A stretch of DNA of 64,000 nt, from contig NC_044586.1 in the NCBI RefSeq assembly GCF_901933205.1, positions 16,500,569-16,564,568 of the forward strand, read 5' to 3'. Each line of letters starts with the position of its first letter. The first letter of the stretch is position 1. A model generated the notes under the pieces. It saw only the letters and a program-made list of their open reading frames with translations. It was not told the DNA's origin and made no database searches. Below, in pieces: positions 41,041-52,935 of this stretch. The DNA is from Camarhynchus parvulus. Taxonomy: Eukaryota > Chordata > Aves > Passeriformes > Thraupidae. A program made the translations under genes and the position numbers.

Positions 41041-42369
41041 CCAATCCCCTTCCACCAAGGTGACTAAAAGATAAATTTTTTATACTTGTTTTTAATTGGA
41101 AATGATACCTCTGCTTATTAGCCACCAGACGGTGTCTATCTGAGAGCAGTTACACTGTGCAAGTGCTAACAAGGACCTACTTACTAAAATAAATACATGA
41201 AATGAATTCAGGCTCTGCAATAAGGGTTAGCCATATTAACTTGAAAAGCAAGAAAACTTTCATTAAATATTAGTTATTATAAATGAAAGATATTTAGGAA
41301 AAGATGCCAGTATTTGAGGTTCTTGCTCTTGTTCAATGAGATTAATAAAATCATGAAAATTATCTTGTGGAAACTGAAGATTAGAGAAGTGATGAGATGC
41401 AATGACCTCACATTTGTTCAAGTACAAAAAGGCAGAAAAGCAAGTTGTAATAGGTACTAAAAAAGCAGGAAGTAAAAGACTAAGTAACCTCCTTTCCTAA
41501 AAGAAAGTCCAAAAGAAAGGTTGATTCAATAGAAATAAGTTACTCCTTATTTGTATTTGTTTCTTATAGAGAAAATATTATCTGTATAATTGAATGAATT
41601 GCTTCGTATATAGAGTGTCACTTGGTGCCTGGAATTGTTTATAAAATGAAGCTAACTTCCACACAGGCGAGCTCTGATTGACTTTCATTAGCTTTGAATT
41701 AGCCTCAGGTAGCCATGGATTTTTAATTTTCTAGGTCAGGAAGGTCGCTGACTTTCTAAAAAATGCTAAATAAAGAGAATGAATAAAAGAAAGGTGAGGA
41801 GAGGCAGAGTGTCCATGGGTTGTCTTATGCATGAATTCTTGGATGTGACACTGTGTTGCTCCTGTTGAAAATGCCTTCCCCGAGCACGGTGTACTGCGGT
41901 TTCTGCAGGCTTTGGAATATTTAGAACTTTTTTACACCAAGCACATGACAGAAAACATCAACAGAATAATGTAATCAGGCACTTAACCCTTTCAAAGCTG
42001 TTCTGAAGTTTTGTATTGTCCCAAAACAGAGAAGAGAATACAATTACAGTGCCTCTGTCTACCCAGCATCGTGTTGTTTGCTTATACATTTGGCAGTTGT
42101 CAGCCTTAATTTCTGTCTCAGACACATTACATGTCTACTTATTATGCTTCTATTGTTCTTTCTCCTACAGTCAGTAAACAAAGGCTTTTTTCAGTTTATA
42201 ATCCATCACCACAAGCTATGCACTTTCAGCTGTGTTCTGACAATTTCTTGGAATGGAAGCATAAGGTTTGTGAATTTGTGAGGCTTAGAGAGTGGTTTGT
42301 CCTAGTTTTACTTCTTTTCAAGGTCTGGCCTTTTGCTATTTTAACTTGCATTTAATACACAAATCCTGA

Positions 42370-42446
42370 CTATTATCATCAATTATTATTTTTATTATTA
42401 TCATCATCATCAATTATTATTATTATTAAAAATAATAATAATAATA
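42370..42446. repeat. ATT/ATC trinucleotide tract with inverted symmetry
   Basis: An ATTATTATC-type repeat followed at 42415-42446 by ATTATTATTATTA, AAA and ATAATAATAATAAT. The last part is self-complementary and could form a hairpin. Low-complexity DNA. Confidence 0.9.
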
Positions 42447-45400
42447 TTTCGCCACGGTTTTTGAATCCACTAGAATTTGAGAATTTGAATATCCCCTTCC
42501 TCCACAACATCAGCTTCTCCCTGCTACTCCACTGAAGAGTTATTTTTCTTAAGAGCCAAAAAAACAAGGAAAAAACATAGTTTTACCTCTAAGTAAAATT
42601 TGCAGTTTCTGTTCTCCATGGAGTTACAATATTTTGACAGAGGATTTTTTTCTTCTCCTATAAGGAATCACAATTAAAATTCCACAGTGCCTTGAAAGAT
42701 AAATATATCTGTAATTTAGGTAAGTTTGACTCCAACTTTTGTACCATTGGAGGAAATATATACCTAATGGCAAATATTTGTTAGGTAATGTTTTCAAACA
42801 AGAACTTTAATGAAAATGGCTTGATTAAATGGCTGTGGTGGCACATTTTTTCATTCTGTTTTCAGGGGAAAAGGTTCAGGTTCTAAAATCCATTCAAACC
42901 CACACTTTTAATCACTCCCTACTGGTCATTCTTGATTTTTATGCCCATTATAGGGGGGAAAAAGTGCTTTTACCTTGGATGAAGTCTCCTTTCTTTGTTT
43001 TCTGTATGTAGAAAGAGCTGGCCTTTCTAAAGGACATTTTCTTTCCTACCTCAAACTCAGATGCATTGCAGTTTATCTGAGCTTCTGTAGTTGTTATTTT
43101 TCCCACTCTTAAAATTTTAATTAAAAAAGTTTTTCAGTCCCTTGGCACGTTGTTCCACGGGGGATTGTGTTCTGCCAGGATCTTTTCTTGGCTTCCATAT
43201 TGCTTCATTTGGTGCACTCTCTGTATATCTGGATTTAGCACTGATATGTTCCTTCTTGAGATTCCTTGGATGGAATATGTGCTGTCAGGCACAACCCTGG
43301 TGGAAATCTCCACGATCTCTCAATGCACAGCAGCCTCAGTGCTGCTGCTGAGCAGTAATTCCACCCAGGTGTCCCAGATGGTTGTAATAAATGCTTGAAT
43401 CTTGCCCTGAGAAAATTTTCAAGTGAAGAAAGAATGGCAAATCCAGAAAAGTTTGGACATAGGCAGCTCTACCTGGAGTGAAATCTTGGGGTGTTCAGCA
43501 ATGTTCCTGATTGTCTTGTAGTGACTGGGGCTTTCTATATACTCCAGCAGTCTTTCTGAAAGAAGTCTGCAGTTTTGAGATGGAAACTTCGGATGGTGGG
43601 AACTATTATCTCAGAATCAAATTAAATACCTCTGCTTTGAACTTACCATGTGCTAGAAATTGCTTCTCACTTTCTAAGGGTAGTCATAGTTCTACCTGCA
43701 GCATAATGGTTCATTTTCCTCTGGTTGCAAAAGTGCTGAAAGAATAAATTGTGTTCCTGGGGGCTGTTGCTGCAGGTCAGAGATGGAAGGTGCACCTGGA
43801 CATGGAAAAAAAGTTTTAAACTAGCCTTGGCCGTAAAGATGTTCTGACATGAAACTAAACTACTTGTCCTCCTCCCCGACAGCAGAAACACCAGAATTTC
43901 ACCACCAAACTGTGCAAATAAGTTTATTTTGAAGGCATTAGACGTATGTGTGACCATTTGCACAGGGGAAACCTACCCAAGAGGCAGCTGTAAATCAGTT
44001 TTGTTTTGCATAGAAACTATTGCATCTAAATGGCTCCTCCACCAAAAGGCTGGTGGAATGAAATGGAGACATGAAGTAACAGCTGGCCTAGAGTGGGCTG
44101 TGGAAATTTAAAAACTGAAGAGTTCTGCACCGATTTCCTGGTTAGGTGACTCAGTGTCCACAATGCCTTTTCCTTGCTTTTTTAGCTTTGTTTCTGAACG
44201 TCTCCAGAGTTCTTTCCAGCATGTGTCACACACCACATACTTTATTCACATTCCAGGTACCCACACTTGTTTTCACAAGGGTTTTTTGCTTCTCTCTTTC
44301 TCCCCCCCTTCCACAAACCTTAGTCTATTTATAAATTGCACAACTTGGCATGGGAGCACTATGACCAACGTGCGAGCAGAGGGTTTAATAATCAGTTATT
44401 CTGTTTGATGTTGGTTTTGCAACCAGACAGACCAAAGTTCATTGCAGATGTCTGGTTTAGGTGTTATATGGGCGAAGCAGAGGGAACCGAGCCAATGTTT
44501 CTGCTGCGATCTTCTCAACACTTCTAATTCTGGGAGGGAATACACTTTCTACAGGTGGATGTTGTTGCTGTTGGGAGTTTTTTAATGCTGTTTCTGATAA
44601 TCTGCTGGAAGAGCAGCTTTTGTTCAGTTTGTTCAGGAGTTATGGGTAATTTGACCAAATGTTTCCTTAAAGACGTGATTCTTGTTCATGAGAGCTTGGT
44701 AGGTGGTCATTTAACCATAAAGTCTTCTAAAATGAGAAGCACAAAATTTCACCTTATGATATGTCAACATACATAAGAAAAGCCTTGGGTGCTGCTCTTG
44801 ATAGGAGCACTACACATTCTTTATCAAAGCCATTTGCTCTTTACTTTGGGAGTAACCCCTGCCTCCATGGAATACGTATATATAAAGGGGCATTTCCCTT
44901 TGTGCCAGGGACATACTTTTTTTGTGAACTTCTACAGTATCCATGAGCACACTTTGGAAAGGATTAGTCCTTAGCTTTGCCTGGATATATGTGAGGCATA
45001 TGTGAATTAGCTACTGAGGTAGGGCAAGACTCTGGTCTCAATTCTCCTCTTTTGCTACGCCAGCATAAATCGTAGATAATTCCTGTAGGATAATAAAATC
45101 AGACTGGTTTTATCCCAATGTAAATGAGAGAACATGCCAAGTTCTTGGTGTAAATATGTAAAAACTTGTAAAAATACTTTTTCTTGCCTTACATCATCCT
45201 CTACCCTTGAAGCACATTTTTTCCCCCTCTGTTCATTTACTACTGAATCCAGCAGCAGCTGCAGTAGATGTTGATGCAGGAGGTCACACGTGTTTGCAGA
45301 GCCTTGACTGCTATTCAGAGGAACCAGAGAAGAGTTCTTGGAATGTGTCACAGATAAGACATGTCTATGTCCTGTGTTCTTCTGACTTGATAAGCTCACA

Positions 45401-47723
45401 TCTAAGTTGTTCATTATGTTTCCAAGCTCTGTCATTACTTCTCCTTAGATTATTTCACTTTCTGGCACATTGGTGGACTGAGCTTGGGCACAGCATCTTA
45501 ATTATTTTCATTTTTCAAAACAGTTAAGTCACAAAACACAATGCAGTTTTCTTCTTAGCAACTGGATTTTTTCAATACTGCCAGGACATTGTTGAGCTCT
45601 TCTCACTTTCTTTCTCTTTCTCTTCTTCCTTTGCTTTATAGGTTACATGTCACATTTCTCACTGGAAGACTTAAAAATTTGAGGGGAAGCCGCTTGAGCC
45701 ATAAACTTCAACTTTCCTGACCCTGATCAGCTACTCTTTAGTGCTGCTGGCATTTGAACTCTTTCTGTGCTAATCTATGGCCCTTTGTCAAAAAAACAGA
45801 GAGTTTTGAGCAACTTTGGACAATTTTTTTGTGCCTGCTCTGACCTATTTGAAGCAGTTTACTAGCTGTGCCCATTGGCCATTTCTACAAACAAACAAGG
45901 AAGCAGTAAGAAGATATAATCAGGGTAATCTCCCTCTGGTCCTGCTTTTCCTGCTTTAGTGTCAATTTTAAGGTTGTCACTTCCCAGTCAGGAGGAAACT
46001 TGAGAGCAAATGGATTTTCCCTCTATCCTGTGCTGTTCCAACACCATTGCTGCTGTTCGTTGACTCACACAAGAGGCTTGAGGAAAACCTTTAGGCCTTC
46101 TGGTTAGTTCTATATTTCAATCAATTATTCCTTCTCTCATTTCATATTAAAAAAGTGTATTAAAATGTGTGTGTTAAACAAACTATAATAACAACATAAT
46201 ATACTAACAAACAGGTATATTAAAATATATATTTATTTTCAAATGTGAAAATAAAGGAAAGCTTCTTATAATTAACACCAAAATTACCTGGCGTGTACCA
46301 GGTCAGAGGGCAGTCCTACAGTATATGGCTTGTATTTGCAACACAAATATTTATCATTTCATAAAATGTGCTATATCATATAATATTTCCTTGTATTCTC
46401 TGCGCATCCATTGTCCCAAGGCGCTTCAAATCTTAACTTAGTGCCATTCAAGCCATGCTGTGATGCTGATTTCTCTTGTGCTGCTTGATAATTCATACAG
46501 TTTGTGGCTTAGGGTACCTTGCAGAGTCAGGTGTAGGGGCTGTACACTTTTCCTTGAAGATTTGTGAAATTTCCCAGGTTCTGGATGGCATCCCCTCATA
46601 CTGAAGATAATGTTGTCTGTGTATCTCCTCAAAATGCTTTTGTTGTGCTTTCCCCTTAAGGATTGCATGCATCCTTTCTAATGCATAAGCAAGTTTGGTT
46701 AGACATGAGAAATAGAGCCACTCAAAGAAGGCAAAACTGAAATAGGCAGGATTGCACTGCCAGCTTCCATGGGAGAGCCTGGAAGTGTGGAGTTAGCTGC
46801 AGCTGCAATGGTGTGAGAACAACAGCAGGATCAGTAGTAATAAATATCCCTCACTGTTGCTTCCCTTATCCACCTCTTCTGAGATGGAAGTGACTGTGGA
46901 GTCTTGTCTTGCTGTCCCTTGGTTCTCTGACATGGTTGCACTCCTGCTCTGTCTCTCCTGTGACATGTCTGGCCCTTAGACCCAATTTCTGGAGTAGAAA
47001 ATTTCAGTTTGGGCCTCCAAAAATCTCATTTAAGCATTTTCAGTAGGAATTATGCAAATCTGGGGTGCTGAATTTGGATAAAACTTTCCTAAGCTAAATG
47101 GCATCAGAATAAATCTCAGACTGGGATCATGCTCAACCTTTATGAGGAGGTTGTCTTTCTTTTATTATACACATTATCATGAATTTATTGTAATTTTTGC
47201 TGCTATCAAAGTGTAAATGTCTCACTGACTCACACTCCATGCCGTGCCCTGAGTACTCTCTTTGTAGCTGCTTTCTGTACAACACTGTCCATCTTCTTCT
47301 CTGGCTTGTGCAATTATTTTAACCTTGTTGGTTTTTATCTAAATTTTGGTGAATTCTTTAGTTCTGTGAAGGTCTTTGGGTTTTGCAATATTTGTAATCA
47401 CTCCTAACTGTACATTAGAATGATCAGTGAGGGTCATCCATGCTTAGTTTACTTCTTGCAGTGTGATTCATGAAGATGCTGGGCTGAGTTCTACCAGTTA
47501 TTTATCAACATCTGCAGTGGACTGTTCCTCAGAACAGACACTGTTTTTTCTAACCACCTGTCCAGGGGCTGTTAACCTGACAAAATTATTCCTTCTGAAA
47601 AGCCAGTGCTAAGTGTACAAGTAAACTTTCCTCCTTTAGCAGCAGTTCCAGATTAGTCATCTTTTAAGATACTAGAGGTTGTTGTCAGTATGATCCCATA
47701 GATGTTATTTCTGTGACTCTCAC

Positions 47724-48112
47724 TGTGACAATGTTCACAGGGGTTTTCGGATGAGGGAAGAGACGGAGATCTGACTCCATGTTACAGAAGGCTTGATTTA
47801 TTATTTTATGATATATATTACATTAAAATTATACTAAAAGAATAGAAGAAAAGGTTTCATCTCAGAAGGCTAGCTAAGCTAAGAATAGAAAGGAATGATA
47901 ACAAAGGCAGCTGTCTGAGACTCTCTGTCCGAGCCAGCTGGGCTGTGATTGGCCATTAATTATAAACATTCAAGATGGGCCAATCAAAGATCTACCTGTT
48001 GTATTCCAGAGCAGCAGATCACCATTGTTTGCATTTTGATCCTGAGGCCTCTCAGCTTCTCAGAAGGAAAAATCCTAAGGAAAGGATTTTTCATAAAAAG
48101 ATGTCTGTGACA
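47724..48112 (-). mobile_element. Solo LTR (389 bp) with 6-bp target duplication
   Basis: The element begins TGTGACAATG and ends GTCTGTGACA on the plus strand, so it has TG/CA ends, and is flanked on both sides by TCTCAC (47718-47723 and 48113-48118). Read on the minus strand it has two CCAAT-type motifs (near 47947 and 47977 in plus coordinates) before an AATAAA signal at 47797-47802. The sequence resembles an LTR that is very common in songbird genomes. A 6-bp duplication fits class II (ERVK-like) integration. No internal viral sequence remains, so it is a recombined solo LTR, antisense to ANO2. Confidence 0.9.
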
Positions 48113-48173
48113 TCTCACTAACAGAATCCAGGAGTACTACAGAGGCAAAAATTAATGTGCTCCTCTGAGGCAT

Positions 48174-49257
48174 TGTCGTGGGTTTACAGGAAATAAGTTT
48201 TTTGGGAATGGAGTGGCCAGAGGCCAATAAGTGTTCAGATTCTAAAACTGACACCAGGCTTGGCCACTGAGGGTGGATGCGCCTCTGAGAACACAGGGGT
48301 TAGAAGCAGAGCACTCCCTTGAGAGCTCTCCCTTTTTAATTTCTGGTCAGCAAAGAGTCAAGGCCTCCCCTGCCCAGCTTTGAGCTGGGCGGGGGAGGGG
48401 AAAACCTGCGGCCCAGCAGAGGTAGGCCTGACCCCTCAAGATAGAAGGGTGGTGGGGGCACCAGGAGGCGTTGGGCAGCCCCCCCAGGAGAGACAGAGAG
48501 AGAGAGAGAGAGGCCCCGAGAGGATTTGGGCAGCCCCCCCCCCCAGAAGACGAGAGAGAGAAAGCCGGTACAGGCCTGTGGCCTTTAACTGATATCAGCT
48601 TGTGAAGAAGGAAGAGGAAGGGGGGAGTGCAGCAGGGAAAGAGCCTAGCTGTGTGCAGGAGTTTGTTAACCCCTTTCTGGACGATGAAAACCTCACAGAG
48701 CATTTAGACCTTTCCTGGAGGGGAGATGGAGTAGATGATAAAGAAGAAATGGGCAAGTGAATGACAGTCAGAGCAGTGAGTGAAGCTAAGAAAGTAAAGA
48801 AGAAGCTGGAAAGAGATGATGGAGTAGCTAGTTGCTAGACTCTTTTTAGTACAGCCATAGACAGAACCATGCTTCCTTGTGTCACAGGAGCTGCATCCAG
48901 AGAAGAGGTGATGGCTCAGAACTGAGAAGGTTCAGTGTTGGAGACCCCCTGGCCCCAGGGAGTAGACAAGTATGGGAGGGACAAGAGGTCCCGAAAGTGA
49001 GAGACTGTGCCCTTTGAGAACTGAGCAATGCACCCTTAAAAAAGACAACCCTTGAAGCAGCTCTGTCCATGCGCAGTGGTGAGAGCACTAGGCATGGAAA
49101 GAAGAAGTCACCATAGCTCTCCAAGAAAGACTCCTCTCCTCCTGACAGACTGAAATTGAGTATTTACAAGGTGATAGATAGAGAGTTGAAATTTGGAAGA
49201 TGTATTGGAAATGTGGTGGAGGGAAGAGGAAATGCTTTTGTGGAGTTTTCATTTTCC

Positions 49258-49294
<37 letters not shown>

Positions 49295-49445
49295 TGTGTG
49301 TTTTTCTTTTGTAGTTTAGTTAATAAACCTTTTTTTCCTAAGCTAGAAGCCTGCTTTGCTTATTTCCTAGTCACATCTCACAGCAAACACCAAAGAAGTA
49401 TATTTTCATGGGGTGCTGGCATTGTGCCAGTGTCAAACCATGACA
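48174..49445 (+). mobile_element. Long solo LTR (1272 bp) with 5-bp target duplication
   Basis: The ends are TGTCGTGGGT and AAACCATGACA, flanked by perfect GGCAT copies at 48169-48173 and 49446-49450. AATAAA is at 49322-49327 near the 3' end, so the LTR is on the plus strand. It contains a G/A-rich and C-run area (48480-48560), a GT/CG microsatellite at 49260-49300, and no convincing coding frame. The 5-bp duplication fits ERVL or ERV1-like integration. Like its neighbour, no internal viral genes are present. Confidence 0.88.
49260..49300. repeat. GT dinucleotide microsatellite inside the LTR
   Basis: About 40 bp of TG repeats with a CGCG interruption at 49291-49294. It lies 20 bp before the AATAAA signal of the long LTR. 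Confidence 0.95.
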
Positions 49446-49798
49446 GGCATTAAGTATTTTCCAATGTTTTCTCCTATTTCACTGACTTCTTTTAAGAGAT
49501 GCAAAGACCACAGTTTTCTCTGAACAGACATTATGTATTGCAATGATACCTGCTTAATTTCAGCTCAGGAGAATGAACCAGGACCATCTTTAACTTCTCA
49601 AAACAGAGAAGCCCAAATTGCCAAATGCCTAAATCATCCCCTTCATTGGTCCTATTGTCTTCAAGATCCTCAGGGTTTTTGTTCATGTCTTTCACAATTC
49701 GCATTTTAACTTTCTGGGTCTGTTTAGTAGCTGTAAAACACATTTTAAAATTATATCCTTGGCATGTGCTTTTTCTTCTTTTTTTTCCTCTTTTTCAG

Positions 49799-49933
49799 GA
49801 AGTATTTTGGAGAAAAGATAGGACTTTATTTTGCATGGCTGGGTTTATACACAGAATTCCTCATTCCATCTTCAGTAGTTGGGACTATTGTATTTCTATA
49901 TGGATGTATAACCATGGAAAGTGACATTCCTAG
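49799..49933 (+). CDS. ANO2: ANO2 coding exon, transmembrane segment 1
   Basis: The acceptor is TTCCTCTTTTTCAG and the donor GTAAGC. 135 nt, phase 2 in and phase 2 out. It encodes [20 protein letters not shown] followed by [16 protein letters not shown] and ITMESDIP. The start is the conserved anoctamin motif at the membrane entry, and [17 protein letters not shown] is transmembrane helix 1. AWLGLYT fits ANO2. The family-conserved domain that forms the channel and scramblase fold begins here. Confidence 0.97.
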
Positions 49934-52289
49934 GTAAGCTTATATGTGATCCATGGTTTGTTATTTGAAAATTATAATACTTTTTCTTATTAATCTGTAG
50001 TGAGAATAACTGGTTTTAGTTGTCTGAAGAGCAGTGATGTATAATTACCAACCCTGCAAGCATTACAAACACAGAGGCATTGAAAAGGTATTTGAAGGGC
50101 ACATATTTATTTGATTGGTCAGTGTCTCACTTCCTGAAACAGAAATGTGTAGTGAGTCCACTGTATTGAGTTCGTTTTCTAAGATATTAATTTGCTTTTT
50201 ATGAGTGCACATTGCTCACTGCTCAATCAGAAAGTTGTTATATGAAACTCACCAAAATTAATGCCAACACTGTCCGTGACTCTTGGAACACTTGATTCCC
50301 ATTAAAATCAGACCATTTGTACAAGTAAGATGAACAATAGTACAAGACTTAGCAAATGCCAGCAGATCAAGGGATGTGATTCTGCCTCTCTGCCCCTCTC
50401 TGCTGAGCCCACCTGCCGAGCAGTATCCAGCCCTGGGCCCAGGAAAGGAAGGACAGGGAGCTGCTGGAGCCAGGCCGGAGCAGGGACACCAAGGGGATCA
50501 GAGGGATGGAGCAGCTCTGCTGGGAGGAAAGGCTGAGGGAATTGGATTGTTCAGCCTGGGGAAGAGAAGGCTTTGAGGTGACCTCACTGTGCCCTTCCAG
50601 TGCCTGCAGGGAGCCCACAGGAAAGATGGAGAGAGACTCTTGACGAGGGCCTGGAGTGACAGGACAAGGGGGAATGGCTTCACACTGACAGAGAGCAGGT
50701 TTAGATTGGATTTTGGGAAGAAATTATTTCCTGTGAGGGTGGTGAGGCCCTGGCACAGGTTGCCCAGAAAAGCTGTGGCTGCCCCATCCCTGGCAGTGTT
50801 CCAGGCCAGGTTGGATGGGGCTCTGAGCAACCTGGGATAGTGGGAGGTACCCTTGCACATGGCAGGGCAGCTGGAACTGGATGATCTTTAAGGTCCTTTC
50901 CAACTCAACCCATTCTATGATTCTGTATTTGGTCTTCACAGTATTCCCCTTCTAGACACACAATTATGTTGAGTTTTGTGTGTCCTGAGGGGAATATACT
51001 ACACAAAGACTGCCAAAGTGATACCGTGATGTTAATGTCTGCTTTTTCCAGTGGAAAAAAAAAATTCTGTGTCTTATCTGTGTTTGACTTCTGCTGGAGA
51101 CAAGATACTGCAGTACTTGTATGCTGATCACACTCATGACAGTCCCTGAACTGTAAGCTTTTAAAATCGCTGCAGTAGGACAAGGTTACTGATAGGTAAA
51201 TGATGGACAGCACCACATCTGAGGCAGGATCTGTTTTCTTAGCTTGATCTGAATAAATCTTGGTGCTTGTACTAACATTTAAACTCCGATGAGATTTATG
51301 GCTGAGATGTATCTGCAGCACCCTCTGCTGCCTCTTGAAATAGAGAATTACTGTAACAACATGAGAGCTGGAAACAGCTGCATGCTTTTCAAACTCTATA
51401 ATATAAACATATTCATAATAGAGCTTGAATAGTCCTTTTTTCTCATTTGAAGTCATAAGGAAAAACCTATTTCAGAAGGGTCCATATAGGAACAGTCATA
51501 ATCACCGTATGCCAGCTATCATTGAAATAATGTGCCAACTCAGCTCATGATCCTAACAAGGACATTTGAACTTTGCACTACTCAGTTCACCTAAGTGAGA
51601 CTGTGCAGGTATGAAAGGCTTTCACATCCAAACCTCATGGAAAATACTGTAGGCATTCTCAGCCCTGACAAGAAGTGTTTGGCCTGTTAAAGTGATACTG
51701 ATAATGTTTTTTTTCAAAGAGTTTTAGAAACTGAATACATACATAGCAAATAAGATGGAGTTTAAATGATAGTAAAGATCTTAAAAGATCTTAAAATCTG
51801 TAAAAAATTTTTTCTCTCATATTTTTGCGCTGCCATAAAAAAAATGCGTATTTTGACAACAGCACTGAATTTCTTTTGAGATCACTTCAGTCTTTCTTTT
51901 CAGCGATTTAAATCTGATCTGTATCAAATCACATAACTTGACTGCAGAGATGCAAACTCCACTTTTGTGTTTGAATTTTGGTTTTTTAGTGTGGTTAACC
52001 TTGTCTTCAGTGATGTTGTCTTCCTTAACTCGCTAATACAGTGCAGTGATCAGTCTAGTTGAGTGTTGCATCATTTTCCTGTTGGCAAGGTGCCTATAAG
52101 GGTCTAAAAATTTACTATCCATGGCAATGAACCTTGAAGAAAGACACAGCTCTTGCTCTCTGCAAGGGCAGGCCACAGATATTGCAGACAGCTTGTAATA
52201 GCTGTGATGCACTGCTTGATATCAGTACTGCACATCCACAGTTTCTGAGCTGGGATACTCAGAGTAACCTGTGCCCATGTCTGTCACAG
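49934..52289 (+). other. ANO2: ANO2 intron, 2.4 kb
   Basis: A phase-2 intron from GTAAGC to CATGTCTGTCACAG. It contains a CR1 3' fragment (50395-50927). The open frame on the minus strand at 50905-51456 shows no family motif and is probably chance. Confidence 0.9.
50395..50927 (+). mobile_element. CR1 LINE 3' fragment, 530 bp
   Basis: Sense-oriented CR1: AGGGATGGAGCAGCTCTGCT, then the coding remnant GGCTTTGAGGTGACCTCACT, then TGTGAGGGTGGTGAGGCCCT, then GGCCAGGTTGGATGGGGCTC, ending with CCATTCTATGATTCTGTA, the terminal repeat typical of CR1. It is the longest of the short copies and appears little degraded. Confidence 0.93.
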
Positions 52290-52450
52290 CAAAGAGATGT
52301 GTGACCAACGCAATGCCTTCACCATGTGCCCCCTGTGTGACAAGTTCTGTGATTACTGGAACCTCAGCTCTGCCTGTGCCACCGCTCGAGCGAGTCACTT
52401 GTTTGACAACCCTGCCACAGTTTTCTTCTCCATCTTTATGGCTCTCTGGG
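52290..52450 (+). CDS. ANO2: ANO2 coding exon, cysteine-rich extracellular loop 1
   Basis: The acceptor is GTCTGTCACAG and the donor GTGAGT. 161 nt, phase 2 in and phase 1 out. It encodes [20 protein letters not shown], then DYWNLSSAC, then [20 protein letters not shown]. The cysteines in EMC, TMCPLC, KFC and SAC form the disulphide-rich first extracellular loop. [11 protein letters not shown] and YWNLSSAC fit ANO2 rather than ANO1. [13 protein letters not shown] begins transmembrane helix 2. Confidence 0.97.
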
Positions 52451-52684
52451 GTGAGTACTGCTTTGCAAGCTATTTGGACTTTTCAAAGTGGCATAACAAA
52501 GTGCTGTTTGATTGAATGGGATCCCTATGGCTTTTGGAAGCTGGCAATCCTCAGAAGTCCAGGGAGAGTTGTCTGTATTGAGACTGGGGAAAGAAATATC
52601 ACTGTCAACAGCAAGCCCTGGAACAAATGGAGTTGTGTAGTTCAGAGAAGAAAAAAATGTTTTTTCTTCCTCTACTGCCGTGTT

Positions 52685-52935
52685 TAGAATCACAGAGTTA
52701 CCAAGTCTGGAAAAGATCTAAAAGGTCGTCAAGTCCAGCCTTTGACTGATCTTCACCTTGTCAACTAAACCAGAGCACTGAGTGCCATGTTCAGTTGTTT
52801 ATTAAACATCTCCAGGGATGGTGACTCTACCACCTCCCTGGGCAGCCCCTTCCAATGACAATGGGAAGAAATTCTTCTTGAAGTCCAACCTGAACTTCCC
52901 CTGGCACATCCTAAGGCCATTTTCTCCACAGAGGA
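52685..52935 (-). mobile_element. CR1 LINE 3' end (second subfamily)
   Basis: The plus strand reads AGAATCACAGAGTTACCAAG, then GTCCAGCCTTTGACTGATCT, then CACCTCCCTGGGCAGCCCCT, then GAAGAAATTCTTCTTGAAGT. It is the reverse complement of the same CR1 subfamily as 22826 and 63645. Confidence 0.88.

Larger units (their letters stand above)
36461..49798 (+). other. ANO2: ANO2 intron, 13.3 kb
   Basis: A phase-2 intron from GTAATG to CCTCTTTTTCAG. Contents: a T-rich tract at 38222-38306, an antisense CR1 RT fragment at about 40690-41040, an ATT/ATC tract at 42370-42446, and two solo LTRs at 47724-48112 and 48174-49445. Bases 36470-38200, 38320-40600, 41100-42350 and 42450-47700 show no gene I recognise. 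Confidence 0.9.

Noticed and set aside
48347..48703. A 118-codon minus-strand open frame rich in serine, leucine and proline
   Set aside because: It is the antisense of the purine-rich and C-run part of the long LTR.
50905..51456. A 183-codon open frame on the minus strand
   Set aside because: It lies in an ANO2 intron, overlaps the CR1 tail at one end and shows no recognisable domain, composition or splice signals. The length is possible by chance in 64 kb.
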